Shown one piece after another: positions 10,085-19,784 of a stretch of 64,000 nt of DNA. Within the stretch, counting starts at the first letter, position 1; each line of letters opens with the position of its first letter. The translations under genes and the position numbers were made by a program. The notes under the pieces were generated by a model. That model had not been told where the DNA came from. It saw nothing but the letters and a program-made list of their open reading frames with translations, and did not search any database. The stretch is from assembly GCF_000019185.1 (NCBI RefSeq), contig NC_010334.1:3596001-3660000 (forward strand), given 5' to 3'. Source of the stretch: Shewanella halifaxensis HAW-EB4 (GTDB lineage Bacteria > Pseudomonadota > Gammaproteobacteria > Enterobacterales > Shewanellaceae).

Positions 10085-11466
10085 GACTTTTCTATCCAGT
10101 ATCCCACTGCAGCCACTAGCTTACCGTCATAACAAAGCAGCGGTACTGTGCCACGCTTCCACGGAGCAAGCCCACACTCTTGCCATACCTTTTTAAGCTC
10201 ACGTCCCTTGCTGCGGTTATGGGGGTGACAACGAGTACTACCAGGCAGGGCAAATTCGATAGAGACTTGCTCTGATGACAATGGCAGCCTAAGACGAAGC
10301 CCAGTTTGACAGGCCTCTGTCGAAAAATTATCTCCAGTTGGTAACTCAATGACTCGATTAATCAGCTCTTCAATTTTGTTAAGTTGAATATTCGACAACC
10401 CTTTTTTATCCGCTGCGTATTGGGCATTTTTTTGCGGTAATAAAAAATAGCCTTCGCTCTTAAAACGCTTAATGATAACGTCAGTTAAGCGGATCTCGAC
10501 ATTAGCATCGGCTTTCGCATCAAGAAGCTGGGCTAAGATCTGCTCCCCTTGTACCTTAGATGGGGGGGCAAAACCTAGTGCATCCATGTGTCCGCGCAGT
10601 AATAACGACTGCCAAGCACTGGAGTACTGCGCTAACCTTTCGAGATCAAGCACCCAATCATTGCCCTTTCTAAGCTGAATATTGGGGAGCTTCAGGGCTA
10701 TTTCTTCATCGAGTACCGATTGTTGCAGTGCGCATAACTCGGCACTGCGACTGGTTGTCGCTGCGATACTAGGCCAGCGTTGCTTTAGTTTAGGGATAAC
10801 ATCTAAGCGAAGAAAGTTTCTATCGTATTTATCATCAAAATTACTTTCATCTTGGATATGAGTGATTTCATATCGTTTGGCATAAGCTTCAATCTCATCT
10901 TTACTGCAATCGAGCAGCGGTCTAATAATCCAGTGTTGCTGATTAAAGCGCTGCACTTTGCCCATGGCTGACAAACCTTTAGGCCCAAGGCCCCGCTTTA
11001 GTGCTAATAAAACAGTCTCAAGTTGATCATCCTGATGGTGCGCCGTCATTAAAATATCATTGTTAGATAACTCTGATAATAATGCTTCATAACGCACGCT
11101 GCGGGCCTGTGCTTCAACACTCAGCCGAGGAGCCAGTTTGACCTCGACACGCTTTACTGTGCAGTCAAGATCATAGTGCTTCGCTTGAGTTAGGCAGTGT
11201 TCAGCCCAAGTGTCTGCATTAGCACTTAAACCATGGTGTACATGTACTAACAAACACTCAAAATGGGGAGAGACTTTGGCAAACTGGGCTAAACCATGGG
11301 CAAGAATTTCAGAGTCAACGCCGCCACTATAAGCTAACACTAATTTAGGCTTAGGCTTATTTATGGCAGCTTGATTTTGCTCTTGAGAGTTATCGACCTT
11401 AACTGCAGCCGCCACTTTCGATGGGAGCTGCTGTATGCAAGCTTGGATCAGCGTGACAATATTCAT
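10036..11466 (-). CDS. tilS: tRNA(Ile)-lysidine synthetase
   Basis: This 476-aa enzyme attaches lysine to C34 of the CAU-anticodon tRNA-Ile, changing its specificity from Met to Ile; it is essential. The N-type ATP pyrophosphatase P-loop SGGVDS is at residues 47-52. The linker and C-terminal TilS substrate-binding and TilS_C domains follow (CHPHNRSKGRELKKVWQE region), and the length suits the family (E. coli 432 aa). The ATG follows the dnaE stop by one base (TAG-C-ATG), so it is probably translationally coupled to dnaE. Its 3' end overlaps the diguanylate cyclase gene by 49 bp. Confidence 0.96.
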   Translation of the reverse strand: MNIVTLIQACIQQLPSKVAAAVKVDNSQEQNQAAINKPKPKLVLAYSGGVDSEILAHGLAQFAKVSPHFECLLVHVHHGLSANADTWAEHCLTQAKHYDLDCTVKRVEVKLAPRLSVEAQARSVRYEALLSELSNNDILMTAHHQDDQLETVLLALKRGLGPKGLSAMGKVQRFNQQHWIIRPLLDCSKDEIEAYAKRYEITHIQDESNFDDKYDRNFLRLDVIPKLKQRWPSIAATTSRSAELCALQQSVLDEEIALKLPNIQLRKGNDWVLDLERLAQYSSAWQSLLLRGHMDALGFAPPSKVQGEQILAQLLDAKADANVEIRLTDVIIKRFKSEGYFLLPQKNAQYAADKKGLSNIQLNKIEELINRVIELPTGDNFSTEACQTGLRLRLPLSSEQVSIEFALPGSTRCHPHNRSKGRELKKVWQECGLAPWKRGTVPLLCYDGKLVAAVGYWIEKSYLATADDVGLVLHIR

Positions 11467-11467
11467 G

Positions 11468-14400
11468 CTAAAAAACGATCCGTACCTTGCCAGACCCCGT
11501 TAACGACTCGAGCGCCAACATCAACTCATCGGTTGGATTAACCCGCCAGTTATCACCTAAGGTAAACTGCGCTTGCGACTGCGGCTGGGCGTAATTAATC
11601 ACCACAGGCACGGCGCCTGCTTTCCAAGGCTCAACCGCAACCTTAAATTCGGTCAACCATTCATCATTCACCTTGTCTGCTTGCAGGTCAATTTCAACCG
11701 CATTGGCAAAATGGCTACGCGCCTCACCCATATCAATAATGTTACGCGCGGTCATTCGGTTGCCACCAGAGAAATCATCAAAACTGACCTCCCCTTCGAT
11801 AATCAAAATACGATCTTTCTCAAGCAGGTGATTAAACTTCTCAAAGGCTTCGGTAAATAGCATCACTTCAAGACGAGCACTTTTATCATCAAGTGTCACT
11901 AAGCCCATTTTAGCACCACGCTTAGTCATCATCACACGAGTAGCAACCACTAGACCTGCAGCCTTCATAGTCTTACCACGGTCAGTCGGGTGCACATCTT
12001 TTAATCGACCAGAAGTATAATGCTTAAGCTCTTTCAGATACTGGTTAATAGGGTGACCCGTCAGGTATAAGCCTAAGGTGTCACGTTCGCCTTCAAGCCA
12101 AACTTTATCTGGCCACGGCGTACATTCAACAAATCTCTGCTTACTGTCTTCGGGCTCGCTATTGAGCAAGCCAAACATGTCATGCTGGCCTATGGCTTCG
12201 GCTTTAGCGTGCTGATCGGCCGCGCGAATAGCTTCAGGCAAGGTCGCAATCATAGCCGCACGGTGTGGCCCTAAATTATCCAGTGCACCAGCACAGATGA
12301 GCTTTTCGATGACGCGGCGATTAAGCTTTTTCAAGTCAATTCTGGCGCAGAAATCGAACAAATCCTTAAAGGGACCATTTTCTCGGGCTTTAAGAATCGA
12401 GTCGACAGGGCCTTCACCGACGCCTTTAACCGCACCGATACCGTAAACGATATTCAGGTCTTCATCGACGGTAAATCTAAATAAGCCTTTGTTCACATCA
12501 GGTGGAATCAGCGGCATCCCCATACGCTCACACTCATCGACCAGAGTCACAATTTTATCGGTGTTATCCATATCCGCCGACATTACCGCCGCCATAAACT
12601 GCGCCGGATAATGGGTCTTGAGCCAAAGCGTTTGATACGATACTAAGGCGTATGCAGCGGAGTGCGATTTGTTAAAACCATAACCCGCGAATTTTTCTAC
12701 TAAGTCGAAGATTTTCATCGACAGTGGACCATCGACGCCGTTTGCAATCGCGCCCTCTTCGAACGTACCACGCTGCTTGGCCATCTCTTCAGGTTTTTTC
12801 TTACCCATAGCACGACGAAGCATATCGGCGCCGCCCAAGGTATAGCCCGCAAGCACCTGAGCAATCTGCATCACCTGCTCCTGATAGAGAATGATGCCGT
12901 ATGTCGGTGATAACAGCTCTTGTAACGATTCATGCTGATATTCAGCATCAGGGTATGACACCTCTTCACGGCCGTGCTTACGCTCGATAAAGTTGTCAAC
13001 CATGCCTGACTGCAGCGGGCCCGGTCTAAACAGTGCTACCAGAGCAATCATATCTTCGAAGCAATCTGGCTGAAGGCGCTTAATCAAGTCCTTCATACCG
13101 CGAGATTCCAGCTGGAATACCGCCGTTGTTTCATATCGTTGCAGTAATTTAAAGCACTTAGGATCGGTCAACGAAATCGACTCGATACGAACTGGCTCTT
13201 CACCATTTTTCTCTTTAACGCTGTTCACCATCTGCAGCGCCCAGTCGATAATGGTGAGCGTTCTTAGACCCAAGAAATCGAACTTCACTAGGCCCGCGGT
13301 TTCAACGTCGTTTTTATCGAACTGAGTTACCGGGTTTAAACCTTCGGTATCGCAGTAAATTGGCGAAAAGTCGGTGATTTTAGTCGGGGCAATAACCACA
13401 CCACCGGCGTGTTTACCGGCGTTACGCGTCACTCCCTCAAGAATACGACACATATCGATAAGATCTTTGACTTCCTCATCACCGTCGTATGACTCTTGCA
13501 GACCTGGCTCGACCTCAAATGCTTTAGCCAGAGTCATGCCGGGTTCTGCGGGGATCATCTTCGAAATGCGGTCAACGAAACCATATGGATGTCCGAGTAC
13601 ACGGCCAACGTCTCGAATTACCGCTTTTGCCGCCATGGTACCAAACGTAATGATCTGCGATACCGCGTCACGGCCATACAGCTCGGCGACGTGGTCAATC
13701 ACTTCATCTCGTCGATCCATACAAAAGTCGACGTCGAAGTCGGGCATAGAGACACGCTCAGGGTTTAGAAATCGCTCGAATAGTAGATCATATTCCAGTG
13801 GGTCCAAATCGGTGATTTTAAGTGCATAAGCCACCAGTGAACCCGCACCAGAACCACGACCGGGTCCAATTGGGATATCGTTATCTTTACCCCACTGAAT
13901 AAACTCCATTACGATAAGGAAGTAACCCGGGAAGCCCATCTGGTTAATCACCTTAAGCTCGATATCGAGACGCTCATCGTATTCAGGGCGTTTCTCAGCT
14001 CTAACTTCAGGATCGGGAAAAAGAAACTCCAGTCGCTCCTCTAAACCCTTTTCTGATACATCAACCAAGAAGTCTTCAATGGTCAAGTCGCCCGTTGGGA
14101 AGTTAGGCAAGAAGTACTCATGCAATCGCACCGTCGCATTACAGCGCTTAGCAATTTCGACCGTATTTTGAATAGCCTCTGGAATATCTTCAAATAGCTC
14201 ACACATTTCTTCGCTGCTTTTGAAGTACTGTTGGTCGCTATATTTTTTCGGTCTACGCGGATCGGCTAGGGTAAAGCCGTCATAAATTGCCACTCGAATT
14301 TCGTGTGCATCAAACTGCTCAGGCTTGTTAAACACCACCTGATTGGTGGCGACTACAGGCAGGTCTTTTTGCTCAGCGAGTGCGACTGCCATATGCAGAT

Positions 14401-14938
14401 AGCGCTCTTCGTCAGGACGGCCTGTTCGTAGCAGTTCTAAATAATACCGGTCTGGGAAATTGCTCTTGTAAAAATCGATTAGTGAGTCGACTTGGTTTTG
14501 GTTTTCTTTAAGCAGTGCACGGCCCACGTCGCCATCTTTAGCACCAGAGAGGATAATCAAACCTTCGTTATATTTAACTAACCATTCTTGATCGATAACC
14601 GCTTTATCGTTGATATTGCCACGCAGGTAAGCGTCACTAATCAATAACGTCAGGTTTGAATAGCCTTTATTGTCCATCGCTAACGCGGTAATAGAGCAAA
14701 ACTCATCGAATCCCGGGACTTTGACCCAAAAGTCGGTGCCAATAATCGGCTTAACGCCGTTTCCATGACAAGCCTCGTAAAACTTTACCAAACCACACAT
14801 ATTTGTCTGATCAGTTAACGCAACCGCTGGCATCCCAAGTTCAGCCACTTTAGCAATAATGGGCTTAACTTTAGACAGTCCATCAGACATTGAAAAGTCG
14901 CTGTGGACGCGCAAGTGAACAAAACGTGGATCAGACAT
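11468..14938 (-). CDS. dnaE: DNA polymerase III subunit alpha
   Basis: This 1156-aa replicative polymerase starts MSDPRFVHLRVHSDFSM, matching the E. coli start, so I use the ATG at 14938 rather than the in-frame ATG at 15001. The N-terminal PHP domain, palm catalytic motif PDFDVDF (near residue 400), fingers, (HhH)2 and OB-fold (near residue 1000) domains are all present. It lies between rnhB and tilS. In E. coli accA follows dnaE; here tilS follows directly. Confidence 0.98.
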   Translation of the reverse strand: MSDPRFVHLRVHSDFSMSDGLSKVKPIIAKVAELGMPAVALTDQTNMCGLVKFYEACHGNGVKPIIGTDFWVKVPGFDEFCSITALAMDNKGYSNLTLLISDAYLRGNINDKAVIDQEWLVKYNEGLIILSGAKDGDVGRALLKENQNQVDSLIDFYKSNFPDRYYLELLRTGRPDEERYLHMAVALAEQKDLPVVATNQVVFNKPEQFDAHEIRVAIYDGFTLADPRRPKKYSDQQYFKSSEEMCELFEDIPEAIQNTVEIAKRCNATVRLHEYFLPNFPTGDLTIEDFLVDVSEKGLEERLEFLFPDPEVRAEKRPEYDERLDIELKVINQMGFPGYFLIVMEFIQWGKDNDIPIGPGRGSGAGSLVAYALKITDLDPLEYDLLFERFLNPERVSMPDFDVDFCMDRRDEVIDHVAELYGRDAVSQIITFGTMAAKAVIRDVGRVLGHPYGFVDRISKMIPAEPGMTLAKAFEVEPGLQESYDGDEEVKDLIDMCRILEGVTRNAGKHAGGVVIAPTKITDFSPIYCDTEGLNPVTQFDKNDVETAGLVKFDFLGLRTLTIIDWALQMVNSVKEKNGEEPVRIESISLTDPKCFKLLQRYETTAVFQLESRGMKDLIKRLQPDCFEDMIALVALFRPGPLQSGMVDNFIERKHGREEVSYPDAEYQHESLQELLSPTYGIILYQEQVMQIAQVLAGYTLGGADMLRRAMGKKKPEEMAKQRGTFEEGAIANGVDGPLSMKIFDLVEKFAGYGFNKSHSAAYALVSYQTLWLKTHYPAQFMAAVMSADMDNTDKIVTLVDECERMGMPLIPPDVNKGLFRFTVDEDLNIVYGIGAVKGVGEGPVDSILKARENGPFKDLFDFCARIDLKKLNRRVIEKLICAGALDNLGPHRAAMIATLPEAIRAADQHAKAEAIGQHDMFGLLNSEPEDSKQRFVECTPWPDKVWLEGERDTLGLYLTGHPINQYLKELKHYTSGRLKDVHPTDRGKTMKAAGLVVATRVMMTKRGAKMGLVTLDDKSARLEVMLFTEAFEKFNHLLEKDRILIIEGEVSFDDFSGGNRMTARNIIDMGEARSHFANAVEIDLQADKVNDEWLTEFKVAVEPWKAGAVPVVINYAQPQSQAQFTLGDNWRVNPTDELMLALESLTGSGKVRIVF

Positions 14939-15110
14939 AATATGGAGTATCTTTCTTTTTGATAGATGAAGACTGCTGGTCAATCTTACAGAGTAAAACA
15001 TGGTGTGATTGCAAACAAGTTTAACTGCAATCTCGTAGGCTGATGAGTTAATTTTCCGGCAAAAAAGAGGCTATAGCGAGCAAATTTTTCACCGGAAAAT
15101 GATTTCGAGG

Positions 15111-15722
15111 CTAAGCTAATGCCTCTCGTACTGGCCTGAAGCTTTTACGATGCTCAGGTAGTACGCCGTGCTGCGTTAACGCTTCAAAATGGGCCTTAGT
15201 TGGATAACCTTTATGCTTGTCAAAACCATACTCTGGATACTGCAAAGCAAGAGCATCCATTTCACGGTCACGGACAACCTTCGCGATAATGGAGGCAGCA
15301 CTAATTGCATCGATAAGGCCGTCACCTTTAATTATTGCATGGCTTTCAACGCCAAAATCGGGTGTGCGGTTACCGTCAACTAACACACTCGTAGGCTTAA
15401 TATTAAGACCAGCAACAGCTCGTTGCATTGCAAGCATAGTGGCATGCAAAATATTCAGCTCATCAATTTCTGCTGGGGTGGCTGAGCCAACACTGACGCT
15501 TAGGGCTTTTTGCTGAATTTGTTCAAACAGTAACTCGCGCTTTTTCTCTGATAGCTTCTTTGAATCATTTAACCCCTCAATAGGATTATTAGGGTCAAGA
15601 ATCACTGCCGCAGTGACAACGTTGCCAATCAAAGGTCCGCGGCCAACCTCATCGACACCGGCATAGTGACCAATACAAATTTGAGCCACCTGCTCTGGTG
15701 TAATACCTTTAATCACCGCCAT
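15111..15722 (-). CDS. rnhB: Ribonuclease HII
   Basis: This 203-aa endonuclease removes ribonucleotides from DNA and cuts RNA in RNA-DNA hybrids. The catalytic motif AGVDEVGRGPLIG supplies the Asp-Glu pair, with further acidic residues in LVDGNRTP and DAISAASIIAKVVRD. Its ATG shares one base with the lpxB stop (overlap at 15722), so it is coupled to lpxB. The order lpxB-rnhB-dnaE is the E. coli order. Confidence 0.97.
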   Translation of the reverse strand: MAVIKGITPEQVAQICIGHYAGVDEVGRGPLIGNVVTAAVILDPNNPIEGLNDSKKLSEKKRELLFEQIQQKALSVSVGSATPAEIDELNILHATMLAMQRAVAGLNIKPTSVLVDGNRTPDFGVESHAIIKGDGLIDAISAASIIAKVVRDREMDALALQYPEYGFDKHKGYPTKAHFEALTQHGVLPEHRKSFRPVREALA

Positions 15723-16873
15723 TAGACTTTATCCTCTACTAACTTAATCACAGCATCTGCAGCACGTGCACTGGCATCACAACGAAGGCTCTTATGCATC
15801 TGCATAAAGCGATCATACATTGGGCTAAAGTCATTATCTAGCTGAGTTGCAACGGCTGTCGCTATTTTCTCTGGCGTACAGTCGGCCTGAATTAGCTCCT
15901 CAACCACATCATCATCTGCAAGGAGGTTTGGTAATGAATATCGCTTAGTGAGCATCATGCCTTTAGCGATACGATACGTTATTGGGCTAACGCGATAAGC
16001 CACTACCATGGGACGCTTAACCAGCATGGCTTCAAGCGTTGCAGTACCTGAAGCTAGCAGTATGCAGTCAGCGGCAGCCATTACCTCTCGGGACTGACCT
16101 TCAACTAAATCGATCTCTAGATCCGGCGCATGCTCGCGTAGAGCTTGCTCAAATTGGTCGCGACGCTTTTGATTAACCAAGGGCGTAACAAATTTGATAT
16201 CTGGATAGCGCTGTTTGATTAGGCTCGCCGCCTTAACAAACGGCTCGGCCAACATCTTAAGCTCCCCCCCTCGAGAACCCGGTAATATCGCCAAGTACTC
16301 AGCTTCTTTATCTAGCCCGAGTAATTCACGGGCCTGCGCTTTATCGCTTTCAAGTTCAATATCATCGGCCAAGGTATGGCCTACAAAGGTGCAAGGCACT
16401 TGATGTTTATCATAAAACGCTTTTTCAAAAGGTAGCAGTGACAGCACCATATCGGTAGCCTTGGCTATTTTGAAAATACGCTTTGGTCGCCATGCCCATA
16501 CTGATGGGCTAACGTAATGCACCGTTTTAATGCCACGGTTCTTAAGCTTTAACTCTAAACCGATATTAAAATCCGGTGCATCGATACCAATAAAACAGTC
16601 CGGATTTATCTTAACCAACTCATCGATTAATGTTGCCCGCACTTTTAGCAACCTAGGTAAGCGCGATAGGACCTCAACGATGCCCATCACAGCGAGCTCT
16701 TCATAAGAGAAGATAGACTCAAAACCTAGGGCTTCCATACGGGGCCCACCTATTCCGACAAATTTAGCATCTGGATATCGAGTCTTTAGTGCTTTAATTA
16801 AGCCTGCACCGAGTATGTCGCCCGAGATCTCTCCGGCAACCATTGCAAATACATGAGGATTGTTTGAACTCAT
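15722..16873 (-). CDS. lpxB: Lipid-A-disaccharide synthase
   Basis: This 383-aa GT19-family glycosyltransferase joins UDP-diacylglucosamine to lipid X, giving the tetraacyl disaccharide of lipid A at the inner membrane. The N-terminal motif MVAGEISGDILGAGLI and the central LPGSRGGEL and ASGTATLEAML motifs are typical. Length equals E. coli LpxB (382 aa). The gap to lpxA is 67 bp and the gene abuts rnhB by one base. Confidence 0.98.
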   Translation of the reverse strand: MSSNNPHVFAMVAGEISGDILGAGLIKALKTRYPDAKFVGIGGPRMEALGFESIFSYEELAVMGIVEVLSRLPRLLKVRATLIDELVKINPDCFIGIDAPDFNIGLELKLKNRGIKTVHYVSPSVWAWRPKRIFKIAKATDMVLSLLPFEKAFYDKHQVPCTFVGHTLADDIELESDKAQARELLGLDKEAEYLAILPGSRGGELKMLAEPFVKAASLIKQRYPDIKFVTPLVNQKRRDQFEQALREHAPDLEIDLVEGQSREVMAAADCILLASGTATLEAMLVKRPMVVAYRVSPITYRIAKGMMLTKRYSLPNLLADDDVVEELIQADCTPEKIATAVATQLDNDFSPMYDRFMQMHKSLRCDASARAADAVIKLVEDKV

Positions 16874-16940
16874 AGAATGGCGTCTGTCATTGATGAGGTG
16901 GAAAGAAAGAACCCGCTTTTACACGGGCTCTATAACTTGA

Positions 16941-17711
16941 CTAGCGAATGATGCCTCGTTGCGAGGAAGCAACAAAGTCGATTAGAGACTTAACCTGCTC
17001 ATCATCCACAGCAGCCTCTTTCAGCTGCTCTACGGCTTCGGCCACAGTCAAACTGCTACGGTACAAGGTCTTATATGCTCGGCGAACCGAAAGCTGCGAC
17101 TCTTTAGAGAAGCCTCTACGCTTCATACCTTCGAGATTTAGGCCTCTAGGGATAGCGGGTTGGCCCGACGCCATCACAAATGGGGGCACATCGTTAAGGA
17201 TCAATGAGCTACCTGCGGTAAACGCATGAGCGCCGATATGAACGAACTGATGAACGCCGGTCATACCACCTAAGATAGCCCAGTCGCCAACATGCACATG
17301 CCCCGCGATCGATGCATTGTTTGCCATAATCACGTTGCTACCAACCACACAGTCATGAGCAATATGCACATAAGCCATGAACAGGTTATTTGAGCCAATA
17401 CGCGTTTCCCAGTTATCCTGAGTCGTACCACGGTGGATCGTTACCGATTCACGGATCACGTTATTGTCACCGATGATCAAGCGAGTCGCTTCACCGGCAT
17501 ACTTTTTATCTTGGCAATCTTCACCCACTGAGGCGAACTGGTAGAACTTATTGCCTTTACCAATAACGGTTGGGCCTTTCACAACAACATGTGAACTGAA
17601 CCAGCAATCATCACCAATTTCGACATCAGCGCCAATATAAGTCCATGGACCAATAGTAACATTTTTGCCTATTTTGGCATCTGGGTGGATATAAGCTAAT
17701 TTATCAATCAC
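16941..17711 (-). CDS. lpxA: Acyl-ACP--UDP-N-acetylglucosamine O-acyltransferase
   Basis: This 256-aa left-handed beta-helix enzyme performs the first step of lipid A synthesis, adding a 3-hydroxyacyl chain from ACP to UDP-GlcNAc. Hexapeptide repeats ([14 protein letters not shown] and later turns) fill residues 1-185. A helical C-terminal domain follows. The catalytic His lies in the [14 protein letters not shown] region. The start overlaps the fabZ stop by 4 bp, as expected for coupled genes. Confidence 0.98.
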
Positions 17712-18169
17712 TTAGAAATCTCTCTACGTGCACACATGATTTCAGCTGAACAAACAATCTCGCCATCCACTTTAGCAACGCCAGTAAACACGCCAATTCC
17801 GCGGCGCTCTTTAATCATTTGCACTTCAAAATGAAGTTGGTCGCCTGGCTCAACAACACGCTTAAATCGCGCTTTGTCGATACCAGCGAAATAGTATAAC
17901 GCGTCATTAGAAGGCTCTTCACTCATGGTTTTAAAAGCCAATAGACCAGTCGCCTGTGCCATTGCTTCTAAAATTAAGACTCCTGGCATCACAGGCTGAA
18001 CCGGGAAGTGTCCCTGGAAAAATGGTTCATTAATAGTGACGTTCTTAATAGCATGTAAGGTTTCACCTGGCGTGAAATCTAGCACTCTATCGATCAATAA
18101 AAATGGATACCTATGAGGTAAAAATTTTAGGATCTCTTTGATATCCATTGTATTCAATTGATTTGACAC
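17708..18169 (-). CDS. fabZ: 3-hydroxyacyl-ACP dehydratase FabZ
   Basis: This 153-aa hot-dog-fold dehydratase of type II fatty acid synthesis converts (3R)-hydroxyacyl-ACP to trans-2-enoyl-ACP. The active-site region [22 protein letters not shown] carries the catalytic His and Glu. It competes with LpxA for hydroxyacyl-ACP, and its place between lpxD and lpxA is conserved in gammaproteobacteria. Gap to lpxD is 37 bp. Confidence 0.98.
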
Positions 18170-18206
18170 GAAAATTTTCCTTTATCTGCACAAAGCAGTA
18201 TTTCAT

Positions 18207-19223
18207 TTACTTTACGTTATTTTCCAATGTCTTCACACGTTGGAATAGCGTATCTAACTGTCTAAAACGAACGGTATTCTTGCGCCACAACTTATTATCC
18301 ATCGCAACCGTCGCAGATGAGTAAACACCCGCTTCTCTGATCACGCTAGTAATATTGGTACTACCTGTCACATGAACGCCATCGGTAATACTGATATGCC
18401 CTGATATCGCACAGTTACCACCGATAATACAATGCTTACCTATGGTGACACTGCCAGCGACAACGGTAGAACCAGCAATAGCCGTGTTGGCACCGATAAT
18501 ATCGTTATGGGCGATCTGGACTTGGTTATCAATGATCACACCATCATGAATTTCAGTATGCGAGATAGCACCTCTGTCCACTGTGGTGTTTGCACCAATC
18601 TCAACCCGGTCACCAATGCGTACACCGCCTGTCTGTGGAATTTTAATCCACTGCCCACGCTCGTTAGCATATCCAAAGCCATCAGATCCCAAAACGGCAC
18701 CAGAGTGAATGATACAGTCTTGGCCTAAATGCACATTGTGGTAAACAGTGACATTCGCCCACAACATAGTGTTTGAACCAATCACACTATCTTGACCAAC
18801 AACACTACCTGCACCTATCTGTACATTGTTACCTAGAATAACATTTTCGCCGATCACCGCGTTAGCTGCAATTGCCACACCTTCACCTAGCATAGCAGAA
18901 GCCGCTATCTGTGCAGATGGGTGGATGCTATCGGCAGCCTTTGGGGTAGTATCGAGAAATTGTGCGATGCGTGCAAAACCAACATAGGGATCGTTAAGAA
19001 CGATCGCGTTGCCAGTAAAGCCCTCTGCATCTTTAGGCGTCATCAAGATCGCCGACGCAGCTGTACTAGCCAGCTGCGAGCGATATTTAGAATTTGCCAA
19101 GAAAGAGATCTGACCTAGACCTGCACCGTCCAAGGTGCCTACAGTCGAAATTTCGACTGAGTCATCACCTTGAACGTCTGCATTTAAATGGTCAGCCAAT
19201 ACTCTTAAAGTATAGCTTTTCAT
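18207..19223 (-). CDS. lpxD: UDP-3-O-(3-hydroxymyristoyl)glucosamine N-acyltransferase
   Basis: This 338-aa enzyme performs the third step of lipid A synthesis, N-acylating the glucosamine. An N-terminal uridine-binding domain (1-100) precedes a long left-handed beta-helix of hexapeptide repeats (about 100-300) and a short C-terminal helix. The catalytic His is expected in the TEIHDGVIIDNQVQIAHND region. Length matches E. coli LpxD (341 aa). Only 4 bp separate it from skp upstream. Confidence 0.97.
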   Translation of the reverse strand: MKSYTLRVLADHLNADVQGDDSVEISTVGTLDGAGLGQISFLANSKYRSQLASTAASAILMTPKDAEGFTGNAIVLNDPYVGFARIAQFLDTTPKAADSIHPSAQIAASAMLGEGVAIAANAVIGENVILGNNVQIGAGSVVGQDSVIGSNTMLWANVTVYHNVHLGQDCIIHSGAVLGSDGFGYANERGQWIKIPQTGGVRIGDRVEIGANTTVDRGAISHTEIHDGVIIDNQVQIAHNDIIGANTAIAGSTVVAGSVTIGKHCIIGGNCAISGHISITDGVHVTGSTNITSVIREAGVYSSATVAMDNKLWRKNTVRFRQLDTLFQRVKTLENNVK

Positions 19224-19227
19224 CTAT

Positions 19228-19734
19228 TTACTTGCCTTTACCTAAAGCTTCAACCACTTTGTTACTAATGTCAGCGCTTGGCTTAACATAGATAACGGCG
19301 CCACGTTGAAGCACCATGTCATATTGCTCTTTTTCAGCAATAGAGTTAATTGTCTTTTGAACTTCAAGTAGTAGTTTATTCTGCTCTTCACCGTTACGAC
19401 GACGCATATCTTCATCTAATGCTTTGCCCTTCAATTGAAGCTCAGCTTTCATAGACTCCATCTTGCGCATCATATCGGTTTTCTGAGACTCGCTCATTAG
19501 CGCAGCATCACGCTGTTGCTTTTCTAGCAAACCACGAAGCTCTTCTTGCATCTTCTGCACGGCAGCAACACGATCACCAAACTCAGCTTTTAATGTTTCG
19601 TTCACTTGCTCGCGCTGTGGCAACTGCTCAAAAACTGCTTGCATATCAACTACTGCGATCTTTTCTGCATGCGCCGCTAGCGGTGCGCCTAAAAGAACCA
19701 AAACCATCATTGCGCGATTCAACATCTTATTCAA
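19228..19734 (-). CDS. skp: Periplasmic chaperone Skp/OmpH
   Basis: This 168-aa protein has a cleavable signal peptide (residues 1-23, AHA|EKIAVVD) and a long charged coiled-coil middle (about 50-125, rich in Lys, Glu, Met, Gln), the pattern of the trimeric jellyfish-shaped chaperone. It holds unfolded outer-membrane proteins on their way to BamA, encoded immediately upstream in the same transcript. Gap to bamA is 50 bp. Confidence 0.95.
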   Translation of the reverse strand: MNKMLNRAMMVLVLLGAPLAAHAEKIAVVDMQAVFEQLPQREQVNETLKAEFGDRVAAVQKMQEELRGLLEKQQRDAALMSESQKTDMMRKMESMKAELQLKGKALDEDMRRRNGEEQNKLLLEVQKTINSIAEKEQYDMVLQRGAVIYVKPSADISNKVVEALGKGK

Positions 19735-19784
19735 AACGAACTCCTTTATCTCAGCAGAACTTGCCGATTTTTTTCAAATTGATT

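Noticed and set aside
13374..13829. Plus-strand 151-codon ORF inside dnaE
   Set aside because: It lies antisense to the conserved catalytic part of DNA polymerase III alpha, Ser/Arg-rich as typical of shadow frames.
15051..15100. ATTTTCCGG/CCGGAAAAT inverted repeat between rnhB and dnaE
   Set aside because: The loop is over 30 nt and no T-tail follows, so I do not call it a terminator or an operator.
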